DNA of 39,140 bases from Alloprevotella tannerae ATCC 51259 (GCF_000159995.1 NZ_GG700642.1:153136-192275), one strand, 5' to 3'; positions 26,350-35,142 are shown, counted from the first letter of the stretch. A program made the numbers and translations. Notes: generated from the sequence alone by a model not told the origin.

Positions 26350-26433
26350 GTTTGCCGGCAGCAAACCATTGTTTGGTGGCGGCAAACGATAGTTTGGTAC
26401 CAGCATACGATAGTTTGCTGCCGCCAAACAATA
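26350..26433. repeat. Four 21-bp palindromic units (locus 1)
   Basis: Units start at 26350, 26371, 26392 and 26413, exactly 21 bp apart. Each is a 17-nt imperfect palindrome with conserved arms GTTTG...CAAAC (CATAC in unit 3) and a variable 7-nt core: CCGGCAG, GTGGCGG, GTACCAG, CTGCCGC. A 4-nt linker follows each (CATT, GATA, GATA, AATA). A second set of exactly four occurs at 31960-32043. It lies between the convergent ends of the DPP III and receptor genes. Confidence 0.88.
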
Positions 26434-26690
26434 AAAGTATATGCCACAGAGAAGTCAGCAGAAGAGTGGAAACACTAAGAATCAACATTTTAGCGAACAA
26501 CGACAAGCGGAGATGTAACGGAAAGGAGCAAACGACTAACAGCGATCAACGCTCGTTATGAGAAGTAAAGCGTTTGTTTCGCGTCGATGCAGACCTGCTG
26601 TAAGCGCTGCAGACGGTAGGATCTTCGTATGCAATCATCTCCGGAGAATCATAAGACGAAGCAGGGGGCAACTTGATGCAAGGCCACAAT
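26434..26690. other. Non-coding stretch between palindromic repeats and terminator
   Basis: I see no credible gene on either strand. Short open frames are present but lack signal peptides or recognisable motifs. Confidence 0.4.
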
Positions 26691-26727
26691 AAAGCCCGAC
26701 TATCGGCGGATAATCGGGCTTTTTATA
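26691..26727 (-). terminator. Bidirectional terminator downstream of the second receptor gene
   Basis: AAAGCCCGA (26691-26699) pairs with TCGGGCTTT (26714-26722), with an inner TATC/GATA pairing. T-rich or A-rich flanks lie on the sides. It is 58 nt past the minus-strand stop at 26780. Confidence 0.8.
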
Positions 26728-26779
26728 AACAGATGTTCAACACAAAGCGCGCACAAGCGGATGCCGCGAACTCGGCAGC

Positions 26780-29608
26780 CTACTTTTGGCCTTTGGGGTC
26801 AAAGTCATAGCTAAACGAAAGTCGCACATAGTGATGCATTCCGTTGTGCCACTGCTCTGTACGTTGATAGGCGTTGAGCGAAGTTTCGTAATACGTTTGT
26901 TGATTCAAGATGTCGTCTACATCAAGCCGTATCCAACCTCTTCCTTTCAAGGTTTTCAGAGTCGCACCTGCGCCCCAGATAAACATATGGCGTCTGTTCG
27001 CACTGAGATTATAACCATGGCGATTGATCACATTGAGCTGCGTATAGAAAGTCCAAGCCCGTAAACGATATTTTGCAGTGACGCCATATTTATAGAAGAG
27101 GTAATGAGGATAGGCGCTGATGCTCTGATCATCTATATTGCGGGAGTAGGAAAAGAGTGCGTGTCCTTTAATATCCCAAGCGTCTTGCTGGTATTCGAGG
27201 TCGATTCTATCGCTCCAAATCCATTGATGGCGCTTGTTGAGCAGGAGCGGCAGGCTCGGATTCGTACCGGTAAGATAGGCATAACTGCGTAAGGAATAAA
27301 TATTTAAGTAATTGGCAAGCGTCAGTTGGTCGTTCAGTGCGCGCGAGTAATTGGTTCGCAGTATAAAATCATAGCCACCACGCACATTGGCGAAACTCGT
27401 CTGCATAACGCCCGTTGCGGGATCGTAGAAGAAAGTCGTCTGCACCGGATTCTTATACTTATTAAACTGCAAAGAAAACATGATGCTCTGCTCGTGGTTC
27501 GTAAAATTGCCATAATAAGCCAGCTCTGCTTTATGCTCGTGTGTGTTGAGCAAAAATGGGTTACCGCGACGTATAAAGAGCGGATCGCTCTTGTCTACAT
27601 AAGCTATTGTATTGATCAATTCGGGCGGAGTGGTCTTACAACCATAGTTAGCCTCAAGAATTGAAGTCGGCGAGAATTTATACTCGACTTTCAGATGAGG
27701 AAAAAACAGATGCTGATGGCGCACAGCCATAGTATCGATGCTGCCTTGGCGATATTCGATGCGCTCATTCGCATATTCCCAACCCAGTTCGGGCTTAAAG
27801 CTGAACTTTCCCCACCTCAAGAGGATGGAAGCTTCGGCTGAGTTGTTCGTTTCGCGGAAATGGTGGCGATAGCTACTGACCGGATCAAACACAGATAGGA
27901 GTCGCTGCTCTTCAGGGGCGTGGTAATCGATTTGTACGGCGTCGGGGTTGGCATATTCCGGCAGGCGATCAAGTCGAAATAAGTCGCGCCGACGCAGACC
28001 TCGCTTATACTCAAAGCCATATTCGAAGGTGAATAGCGCTTGCTTGCTCAACCATTTATTATAATAGAGCGTCGCAGACGTTTTCAAACTCCGCTCGGGC
28101 GAGCGTAAATACTGATTCTCATAGGCGTTGCTGCCGGCCGTGCGGAAGTAGCGCAAGCGGCGCAGCGTATTGAGATCATTGCGCGTATGGCTATAATTAG
28201 CCTCGGCGTGTAAGGCTAATTCGCTCTTATCCGGGAAGACGTGATTCAAATAAGCGAAAACGTTGGTTGTAAACGCTTCGGAAAGGCCGGAAGTAGCGGC
28301 CCGCTGCGTAGCAATCGTGTGGCGAAGCAGTGTATCTCCGGGCAAAGCGTCAAAAATCCGATCTATCGGCTGCCGACTAAAGCCGTAGGGGTCGATATCT
28401 GTGGTAATGTTGCGGTTAATGCGACTCGACTGCGTGCGATTAAAGCCTACATCGGCAGTCATATTGAGTGTCGTGAGCGAATCTATGTTTGCAAAGAACG
28501 CAAAATTAAGTTGCGGCCGCAGCATTCGCTTATAGCGCGATTCCTCTCCCGCTCCAAACGAATGCGCACCGGAGCTGAGGAAATTTTCTTGCGTCGAATA
28601 GTCCGTCCCATAGCCATGTTCGCGGCCTAAACTGCCGGTTACTGCAAAAAAGTTATCAACTTGTCCTTCCGGTTTATGGGCTTGTTGCCAACTATGTTTG
28701 TAGCCGAAAGCGGCGGCCTTTTCGCGGCCGAAATTATCTATGTCATTGTTGTAACTATCATTGAAATCTTTGCGCGAACAATAAGAATTTATATCGTTAA
28801 TATTGGCATATGCTAACAAGGGATCTTGCTTACTGAGCCGCATTGCATCGACATTGAGCGCGTAGCGTTTGAGCGTCTGCCACGAAGCCCCGAGCGTGCC
28901 GTACCATTTATCGAGCCAGCCTTTCTTAATCGTAATATCGAGGACCCGATCCTCTTTCCCGTCGTCGCGGCCCGTGTGTCGGGCAAACTCAGACTGCTTG
29001 TTGTAAGATTTAATCTGATCTACGGCTTCCACAGGCAAGCGCCCCATCAACGCCTCCCCATTGGAAAAAATTTCGCTCCCATTCATCACGATGCGCAATG
29101 GCTTGTTCATCCAATAAAGTTTACCATCTTTGGACGTCACACCTGGAAGTTGTTTAAGCAATTCCTCAAGCCGTGCGCCTTCGTCCAACTTAAAAGCGCG
29201 CGGGTTAAAGAGTACGGTATCTCCATGCACGACAAAGCGGCGCACTTTCCCGGTTACGGTCGCCATCTTCAAATATGCATCCGACGGCTTCAAGGCTATG
29301 TCGCCCAAGCGTATGGTATCCTCGCCCTCGCTTGCGAGAAAGTTGCGCCTAACTCTATAATAGCCCAAATATTCTACGCTCAGCACGCACTGACGTGAGA
29401 AGGCCTGCAGCTCAAATACGCCCAAGCTGTCCGTAGTGTAGGAAGAGGAGATTAAAGCTCCCATAAAGTGTTGCTGAACTTCGATTTGCGCATCAGGCAG
29501 TGGGGCTTTCGTTTGCGCATCTACGACTCTGCCGACGACAATATCGGCAAAGGCGCTACTAAAGCAGGCCGAAAAAATCAGCAAAAGGGATATAAGGCGG
29601 ATTTTCAT
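26780..29608 (-). CDS. TonB-dependent receptor-like outer-membrane protein with carboxypeptidase-regulatory-like domain
   Basis: The 942-residue product is taken from the ATG starting MKIRLISLLLIFSACFSSAF; longer in-frame starts exist at 29626 (ATG) and 29647 (TTG), but the latter overlaps the promoter -7 box. Residues ~22-110 are CarboxypepD_reg-like (VVGRVVDAQTKAPLPDAQIE). Residues ~120-235 are plug-like (EELLKQLPGVTSKDGKLYWM, PLRIVMNGSEIFSNGEALMG), and a long aromatic-rich barrel follows. It resembles the receptor at 755 in plan but is not close in sequence. Outer membrane, probable TonB-driven transport or large-barrel function; ligand unknown. A single-gene unit. Confidence 0.83.
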   Translation of the reverse strand: MKIRLISLLLIFSACFSSAFADIVVGRVVDAQTKAPLPDAQIEVQQHFMGALISSSYTTDSLGVFELQAFSRQCVLSVEYLGYYRVRRNFLASEGEDTIRLGDIALKPSDAYLKMATVTGKVRRFVVHGDTVLFNPRAFKLDEGARLEELLKQLPGVTSKDGKLYWMNKPLRIVMNGSEIFSNGEALMGRLPVEAVDQIKSYNKQSEFARHTGRDDGKEDRVLDITIKKGWLDKWYGTLGASWQTLKRYALNVDAMRLSKQDPLLAYANINDINSYCSRKDFNDSYNNDIDNFGREKAAAFGYKHSWQQAHKPEGQVDNFFAVTGSLGREHGYGTDYSTQENFLSSGAHSFGAGEESRYKRMLRPQLNFAFFANIDSLTTLNMTADVGFNRTQSSRINRNITTDIDPYGFSRQPIDRIFDALPGDTLLRHTIATQRAATSGLSEAFTTNVFAYLNHVFPDKSELALHAEANYSHTRNDLNTLRRLRYFRTAGSNAYENQYLRSPERSLKTSATLYYNKWLSKQALFTFEYGFEYKRGLRRRDLFRLDRLPEYANPDAVQIDYHAPEEQRLLSVFDPVSSYRHHFRETNNSAEASILLRWGKFSFKPELGWEYANERIEYRQGSIDTMAVRHQHLFFPHLKVEYKFSPTSILEANYGCKTTPPELINTIAYVDKSDPLFIRRGNPFLLNTHEHKAELAYYGNFTNHEQSIMFSLQFNKYKNPVQTTFFYDPATGVMQTSFANVRGGYDFILRTNYSRALNDQLTLANYLNIYSLRSYAYLTGTNPSLPLLLNKRHQWIWSDRIDLEYQQDAWDIKGHALFSYSRNIDDQSISAYPHYLFYKYGVTAKYRLRAWTFYTQLNVINRHGYNLSANRRHMFIWGAGATLKTLKGRGWIRLDVDDILNQQTYYETSLNAYQRTEQWHNGMHHYVRLSFSYDFDPKGQK

Positions 29609-29644
29609 AGGTTTTACAGTCTTCATATTAGGATTAACGATGCG

Positions 29645-29652
29645 CAAATATA
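29645..29652 (-). promoter_or_regulatory. -7 box of the second receptor gene
   Basis: On the minus strand TATATTTG (29652-29645) matches TAnnTTTG exactly. The predicted start near 29638 gives a ~30-nt leader to the ATG at 29608. No clear TTTG at -33 is seen. Confidence 0.5.
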
Positions 29653-29810
29653 GTAATTTAGTCGCAAAATCCGACTATTACACAACAAGGAAAGGATCTC
29701 TATTTACTTTTTTCTTATGTAGAGCGCTTTGGATACTATTTTGTCTCAACAATAACAAACCAAGCAGCGCCGGCATCTGATTTCTGACGCCCTCGTCCGC
29801 AAATGCGCAA

Positions 29811-29848
29811 AAGAAATCCCGGCAGAAGGAGAGGATTTCTGCCGGGAT
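29811..29848 (-). terminator. Terminator of the duplicated-domain secreted protein
   Basis: A 12-bp perfect stem, ATCCCGGCAGAA (29816-29827) / TTCTGCCGGGAT (29837-29848), is followed on the minus strand by TTCTTTTGC. It lies about 20 nt past the stop at 29869. Confidence 0.85.
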
Positions 29849-29868
29849 AGAATGATTAAAATCGAATT

Positions 29869-31350
29869 TTAGTATTTTACAACCTTTTGCCCGTTGACGA
29901 TATACAGCCCTTTAGGCAAGCGGTCCAAACTTTCGTTGACTTTCAAGCCACTTAGCGTGTAAATAGTTGTTGTTGCGCGCGGCGAAGTTTCCACTTGAGC
30001 GACGCCAACACTGCGCGGCGCAATCACAACCTCGCCCTTTACGGCTTTTCCGTCCAATGCAATGCCCATGTAGGTCAAACCTTCGTCATCGGTCAGTTTA
30101 GCTATTTTCGCACCGGTAGGCTTTAAGATCTCACAATCTTTGAGCGTAATCTCCTTAAAGCCAATCACGCCGCCGCCATCGTTCGACGTACTCTTCGCTT
30201 TGAGCGTAGCATTGTCGATCAGCAGCGTTTCCTGCAGGTTGTAGGAGTTGCCGCTGACAGCCCACTTCCCATTAGAAGTCACGGTGCATCCGTCTGCGAT
30301 GGTCAGTTTACTACGATTGTAAATGTAGATACCGCAATTTTCCTCGCCGGTAAATACAGCCGCACCCTCGCCTTTGATCGTAAGCGGTGAGCCCGAACTT
30401 AGGGCTGCGCTGCGTCCGGAAGAAATTTCGTTGTTCGCACCTTTGAACACCAAAGTATAGGGTTCTGAAGTCTCGTCAAAGTCTATGGCATTCTCCAGCG
30501 GGCCTGTCATCTGAATCACCGCCTCTTCCAGCGTCAAAGTACGCGTTTTGGGATCATAACTGACCTTTCCGCTTGTGATTTGGTCGCGTTTGATGTCGCT
30601 GAAATCGTCTTCTGACGTCAACGGCTTATCGCAAATATTTATGCCGTAGCGCATTTCGTCCGGCTCGATCTTGATCTGTGCGGTGCAGATCTGGTCCCCC
30701 TGCATCACATTACCATCTTTAAATTCGAGGCCTTCGGGCTCTGCGAAGTGGCATAGATCCATTGCAAACTCGGCCAAGCGCCCGATGGAGGCCGTTGCGC
30801 CCTGCGCTTTCACGGTCGCATCTTCGATCATCAAAGACGACGACTTATCTGCAGCACCTCCGATGCCGTAAGTCTTTCCGCGCAGATCGAGGCGACAAGC
30901 ATCGCTGATCGTGAGTTGCGAAGCGTTTTCCATCAAAATAGCAGCGTCGTTTTCACTGATGAAAGTAATGGCTCCAGCACCGAAAATCTTTATGGGAGCT
31001 GCCGATGATAAGGTTGCGCCCTTAGATGTAATGACTGTATGCGAGCCATATACCTCTATGTTAAACTCTTCGTCAGTTTCTGCAAAGCGGAAGGCTACTT
31101 CATCATTCGGCACATTAAATACGGCGTTGTCAAGCGTTAGCTTGCGAGCGCCGGGATCGTAACTAATCGTCCCGCTCACCCAACCTTCGGGGCGCAAATC
31201 GCTGAAATCGTCCTTGTCAGTAACCTCTTTGCCGGCAATAAACAGCCCGTAGTGTTTTTCAGTTTGCGCTTTGAGCGACTGCAAACCAGTCAAAATAAGA
31301 AGCGTACACAAAATGACGCTCCGTCGAATAGTAATGAGTTTTGATACCAT
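29869..31350 (-). CDS. Secreted protein with two tandem beta-rich domains and a sorting-like C-terminus
   Basis: The 493-residue product begins MVSKLITIRRSVILCTLLIL (signal peptide, cleavage near LKAQ). A longer frame exists upstream to 31419, but a -7 box (31424-31417) lies there. Two homologous halves follow. The first (~31-230) opens YGLFIAGKEVTDKDDFSDLR; the second (~245-430) opens YGINICDKPLTSEDDFSDIK. Both continue SG.(I/V)SYDP...(K/R)TLTL(D/E)..A and then repeated short strands suggesting a right-handed beta-helix. The last ~35 residues (TTIYTLSGLKVNESLDRLPK, GLYIVNGQKVVKY) are a T9SS-like or related Bacteroidetes C-terminal sorting segment. Function unknown; surface or extracellular location inferred. 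Confidence 0.75.
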   Translation of the reverse strand: MVSKLITIRRSVILCTLLILTGLQSLKAQTEKHYGLFIAGKEVTDKDDFSDLRPEGWVSGTISYDPGARKLTLDNAVFNVPNDEVAFRFAETDEEFNIEVYGSHTVITSKGATLSSAAPIKIFGAGAITFISENDAAILMENASQLTISDACRLDLRGKTYGIGGAADKSSSLMIEDATVKAQGATASIGRLAEFAMDLCHFAEPEGLEFKDGNVMQGDQICTAQIKIEPDEMRYGINICDKPLTSEDDFSDIKRDQITSGKVSYDPKTRTLTLEEAVIQMTGPLENAIDFDETSEPYTLVFKGANNEISSGRSAALSSGSPLTIKGEGAAVFTGEENCGIYIYNRSKLTIADGCTVTSNGKWAVSGNSYNLQETLLIDNATLKAKSTSNDGGGVIGFKEITLKDCEILKPTGAKIAKLTDDEGLTYMGIALDGKAVKGEVVIAPRSVGVAQVETSPRATTTIYTLSGLKVNESLDRLPKGLYIVNGQKVVKY

Positions 31351-31416
31351 AGTAAATAAGTGCGTTAAATGTCGATTTGCGAAGTCGCATCTCCTCTCTT
31401 CTGATGCTAAGCCTCG

Positions 31417-31424
31417 CAAAGATG
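31417..31424 (-). promoter_or_regulatory. -7-like box of the duplicated-domain protein gene
   Basis: On the minus strand CATCTTTG (31424-31417) matches TAnnTTTG at seven of eight positions. It supports the start codon at 31350 rather than one at 31419. Confidence 0.35.
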
Positions 31425-31439
31425 GTTAATAGGTTTATA

Positions 31440-31959
31440 AGTTGATTCCATATCGAGCTACTTTAGGCCGTTTATCATCGACTCTCAGTAGGCTGCGACG
31501 CTCATGGCGGCGACAGACTTACGTGTTTTACAGCTGCAAGTTGGGATTTTATTTTCATTCGACAAAATTTCAGTCGGGTTTGTTAGGCTTTTCAGCTACA
31601 TTTCTCGCATATCGGCACGAAAAAAGTCGAATTTCAGAAAAATGGCAGCAAATTACAGCGTGTAAATGTAAAAAAATGTGACACTAAAAACGGACTATAA
31701 AACGGGCCATCCGCACTATCCGACAAAGTGGCTAAAAGTGAGGTTGGAGAAATTTGAATTGGCAAAGAGGAGTAGGCTTTTGGGAAGACAAACAGCCCAA
31801 AGCGCACCCCGCAGTTCCATTGATAATGGTGAGAAATACGCAACTATTAAGCCTTCTATGGCTTATTTTAAGACTTACGCTGCGATATAGCATCGAAAAG
31901 CAAGTAGTTTGCGCCGCCCAATGCTGCACTGAAGCGAACGCGAGCACGGCACAACCTTC
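31440..31959. other. Non-coding stretch upstream of palindromic locus 2
   Basis: No credible gene is seen on either strand. Open frames are short, overlapping and without motifs. The region is AT-rich around 31.55-31.70 kb. Confidence 0.4.
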
Positions 31960-32043
31960 GTTTGCTGCCACCAAACCATAGTTTGCTGCCGCCAAACGAT
32001 AGTATGCTCCCACCAAACGATGGTTTGCCGGCAGCAAACGATG
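31960..32043. repeat. Four 21-bp palindromic units (locus 2)
   Basis: Units start at 31960, 31981, 32002 and 32023, exactly 21 bp apart, with the same arms as locus 1 (GTTTG...CAAAC; GTATG in unit 3). Cores are CTGCCAC, CTGCCGC, CTCCCAC and CCGGCAG. Unit 2 is identical to unit 4 of locus 1, and unit 4 to unit 1 of locus 1. The linkers are CATA, GATA, GATG and GATG. There are no CRISPR-type unique spacers. Confidence 0.88.
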
Positions 32044-32060
32044 AGCGCTGCAATGGGATA

Positions 32061-32087
32061 CAAAAAAAGACCGATGCGGATCGGTCT
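32061..32087 (-). terminator. Terminator of the porQ-polyprenyl synthase-TatD operon
   Basis: AGACCGAT (32068-32075) pairs with ATCGGTCT (32080-32087) around a 4-nt loop. The minus-strand transcript continues into a run of T residues (32068-32062). It is ~175 nt past the TatD stop. Confidence 0.8.
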
Positions 32088-32262
32088 GAAAATAGGGATT
32101 AAGCAACAAATTTATAAGCTTTTATCGCTGCTCATTAAGCATTTGTATCGTCAAAGGACGGCCGGCCAACTTTATTTTTCGCCCTAAAGATAAAAAGCGG
32201 CCTACAAGAACTGCACTTTATGGGCAAGGGCGATGATGAAATAAGCGCTCAACGCAGCAGGA

Positions 32263-33045
32263 TCAAGCCGGCGAGGCTAAGCGAAAGAGTCGGCGGGCAT
32301 TAGCGGTGGTGATAGCGGCCACGCGCTCGGGCGTAGTTTCGTAAACTTCAGCCAGTTTGGCGATGATGTGGGGGATAAAGGCACTCTCGTTGCGTTTGCC
32401 GCGTTGTGGAACGGGAGCCATATAGGGCGCATCGGTTTCTACGACGATGCGATCTAAGGGCACAACAGCGCGAAGCACATCGGGGAGCGTAGATTTCTTG
32501 AACGTGACGATACCGCCTATACCCAAATAGAAGCGAGAAAAGCCAAGGAGTTCGCAAGCCTCATCGGCCGTTCCGGCAAAGCAATGGAAGATGCCGCCGC
32601 AGAGGGATTTGGCATAGGGCGTCAAAGCATCTACAATCTCGCGATGAGCCGCGCGGGCGTGAATCAGCAGTGGCAGGTCGAAGCGAACGGCCCAACGGAT
32701 TTCTCTATCGAAGACGGCCAATTGCTCTTCGCGCCGACCGGCGTCCCAATACAGATCTACGCCGACTTCGCCCACAGCTGCATAACGGCCCGTGGCTAAG
32801 AGTTGCTCCATTTTGTCGAGCAAGGGGCGAGGATCTGCGGGCAACTCTTCCGGCTGTAAGCCCATCGTAGGCAAACACAGGTCGGGGTAGGCATCGCAGA
32901 GGCGCTGCATCGGCTCGATCGAGGCTTCGTCTACATTGGGCAGGATAATCTGCTCCGCACCTGCGGCCAGAGCGCGCCGGATCACGTCGTCGCGATCGGC
33001 ATCAAACTCCTCACCATAAAGATGTGCGTGGGTATCTATAAACAT
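32263..33045 (-). CDS. tatD: TatD family metal-dependent hydrolase (DNase)
   Basis: The 260-residue protein is of the usual TatD length. Metal-binding motifs appear in order: DTHAHL (4-9), GEVGVDLYWD (~92-101), LLIHARAA (~126), GIFHCFAGT (~151) and ETDAPYMAP (~203). The usual RGKRN(E/P) segment follows as QRGKRNESAF. Members are cytoplasmic TIM-barrel 3'-5' exonucleases or deoxyribonucleases. It is the last gene of a minus-strand operon, 35 nt after the polyprenyl synthase gene. Confidence 0.93.
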   Translation of the reverse strand: MFIDTHAHLYGEEFDADRDDVIRRALAAGAEQIILPNVDEASIEPMQRLCDAYPDLCLPTMGLQPEELPADPRPLLDKMEQLLATGRYAAVGEVGVDLYWDAGRREEQLAVFDREIRWAVRFDLPLLIHARAAHREIVDALTPYAKSLCGGIFHCFAGTADEACELLGFSRFYLGIGGIVTFKKSTLPDVLRAVVPLDRIVVETDAPYMAPVPQRGKRNESAFIPHIIAKLAEVYETTPERVAAITTANARRLFRLASPA

Positions 33046-33080
33046 AGCGTGCTTGGACTTCGTCAGAGTGACGGTAGAGA

Positions 33081-34046
33081 TTATTTATTGCGATGCAGCA
33101 TCTTCTCTGCAAAGTCCCATAGCGGCTGTTTGCGCTCGGGGGCTACGTTCAGTTGATTGAAGACTTCGCGCGCCGCTTCGTAATAGGCTGAAATGCGGGC
33201 TTGGCAGCGAGCGGGTATGTCTAAGGCATTATATATCTGTATGACGGCGGCTAATTTCTCAGCACGCGGCATCGCTTCGTCGGACAAAAGGCGGTTCAAG
33301 TCGGCACGCTGCTTTTCGTCGGCGGACTCTAAAGCGTTGATAAGCAGATAGGTTTTCTTCGCTGATGCGATGTCGCCACCGATCTGCTTGCCGAAAACGG
33401 CCGGATCTCCGTAGCAGTCTAAATAATCGTCTTGCAACTGAAACGCTAATCCGATCTGTTCGCCAAAGTGATAGAGTAAATCGGCCTGATCCGCAGGTGC
33501 GCCGGCCACGAGTGCACCCATCTTGAGCGCACAAGCGAGGAGGACGGACGTTTTCAAACGAATCATTTCGATATACTCCGCTTCGGTGACGTCGTTGCGT
33601 TGCTCAAAGTTCATATCATATTGTTGTCCTTCACAAACTTCGCGCGCTGTCCGGGCCAAGAGTTGAAGGAGTTCGGCAGCATTGGGATAGCCGCCTTCCA
33701 AGAGGTGATTAAAGGCCAAAATAAGCATCGTATCGCCGGAAAGAATCGCAGTATTGGCATCCCATTTTCGGAATACGGTAGGACGTCCCCGACGCAAGTC
33801 GGCCCCATCCATAAGATCGTCGTGGAGCAGCGTATGGTTATGATAGGTTTCTACGCTCAACGCAGCGGGTATAGCCTTCTCGGGGTCGTCGGAATAAAGC
33901 GAACAGGCCAGCAAAGTCAGATGCGGGCGCACGCGTTTGCCCCCTCCCGAAAGGGCGTAGGCAATGGGTTCGTAAAGTCCGGCGGGGCGTGTGGGGTATG
34001 CCTGCTGCGATAAGGCGTTTTCTATTTGTGCTAAGAAATTTTCCAT
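33081..34046 (-). CDS. Polyprenyl (isoprenyl diphosphate) synthase
   Basis: The 321-residue protein has GGKRVRP near residue 35, the first aspartate-rich motif in LLHDDLMDGADLRRGRPT (DDLMD, ~residues 75-79) and the second in FQLQDDYLDCYGD (~208). These bind the Mg2+-complexed allylic substrate, and the enzyme condenses isopentenyl diphosphate with it. Length matches the farnesyl/geranylgeranyl to octaprenyl synthases; product chain length cannot be set from the sequence by eye. Cytoplasmic. It starts 5 nt after the porQ stop, and TatD follows. The divergent operon contains ispH, which makes the precursors. Confidence 0.93.
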   Translation of the reverse strand: MENFLAQIENALSQQAYPTRPAGLYEPIAYALSGGGKRVRPHLTLLACSLYSDDPEKAIPAALSVETYHNHTLLHDDLMDGADLRRGRPTVFRKWDANTAILSGDTMLILAFNHLLEGGYPNAAELLQLLARTAREVCEGQQYDMNFEQRNDVTEAEYIEMIRLKTSVLLACALKMGALVAGAPADQADLLYHFGEQIGLAFQLQDDYLDCYGDPAVFGKQIGGDIASAKKTYLLINALESADEKQRADLNRLLSDEAMPRAEKLAAVIQIYNALDIPARCQARISAYYEAAREVFNQLNVAPERKQPLWDFAEKMLHRNK

Positions 34047-34051
34047 TGTAT

Positions 34052-35044
34052 TTAGAGCGTATAAGCGACATTAAAAAGCAAACTCCCTGCGCCGACACGA
34101 TATTTTGCGTAGGAGGCGCCAAACTTGAAGCGCTGAAGTTGCAAACCTGCGCCCAGCGTGAAGCCGGCCATCTTCTGCGCGTCGCCGACTTTGAGTTCGT
34201 AACCGCGACGGAAGTTATAACCCAGCGCGATATAGGTATTGTCGGTCGGCAAGATGTCTACGCCGACGACTACGTGATTCAAGAGTTTCTGGGTAGCGCT
34301 CAAACTGGTTTTACCCGGGGGCAAGTAGAAATCAGACGACTTCCAATGGGTCAAATCTGTGAGCGTAAAGTTGAGACGTGCGGGAAAGTGGGCGAGTCCT
34401 TTTGTCAAACCAAGCTGCATATCAAAAGGTAGTTTGTCGCGACTGGTCTCATAAAACGATTTTACCTCCATTCCGATGTTGCGTAGCGCGATGGAAAAAG
34501 AAAAATCCGTCTCCTCATTAAAATAATTCAAGCCCAAATCGACGCCCATTGCGAAGCTGGTGTAGCCGGCATAGTTGCGATTGATGAAATGTAAAGACGC
34601 GCCGCCCGTCCATCGCTCAGAAAGCAGGTAACTATAAGCCAAAGAGAGCATCATATCCTTAGGCGAAAAACTGCCGATGCGTTGTCCTGTTTCGTCGGTC
34701 TCATCCATTTTACCGTAATTCAATATGCTTAGTCCGGCAGCGGCAGTGTGGCGCTCGCCAAAGGCTTGGACGTATTGCGCACCCAAATAAAGGCTGCCGG
34801 AATTATAGGTCATAAAATCGAGTCCTAAGGACTTATCACTCACATTTGCGAACAAAGCCGGATTACTCCAACCCGCCGCCGGCGAATCATCAATGGCCGA
34901 AATATTCTCTCCGCCCAAGGCCGCTGCATGAGCAGATGCGGGGAGCTTAAGAACTTGATATGTTGTCGTGCCTTCTTGGGCTAAAGCGGGAAACGCTAAG
35001 ACCAAGAGGAATAAAACTATGACTGCGTATAAAGCTTTTTTCAT
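34052..35044 (-). CDS. porQ: Type IX secretion system protein PorQ
   Basis: The 330-residue product is taken from the ATG at 35044, giving signal peptide MKKALYAVIVLFLLVLAFPA(LAQ). Hallmarks of PorQ are the opening VLKLPASAHAAALGGENISA, then DDSPAAGWSNPALFANVSDK, SGSLYLGAQYVQAF and FSPKDMMLSLAYSYLLSERW, along with a barrel pattern ending in SLLFNVAYTL. PorQ is an outer-membrane beta-barrel of the FadL-like PorV/PorQ group that works with PorU/PorV/PorZ in attaching T9SS cargo at the cell surface. Porphyromonas gingivalis has porQ next to cmk and ispH; here those genes are divergent and immediately adjacent. It is the first gene of the minus-strand operon. Confidence 0.9.
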   Translation of the reverse strand: MKKALYAVIVLFLLVLAFPALAQEGTTTYQVLKLPASAHAAALGGENISAIDDSPAAGWSNPALFANVSDKSLGLDFMTYNSGSLYLGAQYVQAFGERHTAAAGLSILNYGKMDETDETGQRIGSFSPKDMMLSLAYSYLLSERWTGGASLHFINRNYAGYTSFAMGVDLGLNYFNEETDFSFSIALRNIGMEVKSFYETSRDKLPFDMQLGLTKGLAHFPARLNFTLTDLTHWKSSDFYLPPGKTSLSATQKLLNHVVVGVDILPTDNTYIALGYNFRRGYELKVGDAQKMAGFTLGAGLQLQRFKFGASYAKYRVGAGSLLFNVAYTL

Positions 35045-35065
35045 TACGTTGTGTAAAATTCTCGC

Positions 35066-35073
35066 CAAAGGTA
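35066..35073 (-). promoter_or_regulatory. -7 box of the porQ operon
   Basis: On the minus strand TACCTTTG (35073-35066) matches TAnnTTTG exactly. The predicted start near 35058 leaves a ~14-nt leader to the porQ ATG at 35044. A divergent -7 box for tonB lies 24 nt away. Confidence 0.55.
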
Positions 35074-35096
35074 CGCCTAATTTTAGATTTTGGGCG

Positions 35097-35104
35097 TACT
35101 TTTG
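35097..35104 (+). promoter_or_regulatory. -7 box of the tonB operon
   Basis: TACTTTTG (35097-35104) matches TAnnTTTG exactly. No consensus -33 is seen. The start near 35111 would give a ~139-nt leader to the tonB GTG, long enough to hold the small leader ORF at 35143. Confidence 0.5.
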
Positions 35105-35142
35105 CAACTTAAATAAGGGCCTTCAGCGCCTTGATTTTTTAT

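Noticed and set aside
26242-26561. Heptapeptide-repeat ORFs over palindromic locus 1 (and likewise over locus 2)
   Set aside because: A 21-bp period automatically produces seven-residue repeats in all frames. The frames overlap each other on both strands and have no other coding support.
31960-32043. CRISPR array
   Set aside because: The spacing between palindromes is only 4 nt, there are no unique spacers of 25-40 nt, and no cas genes are present.
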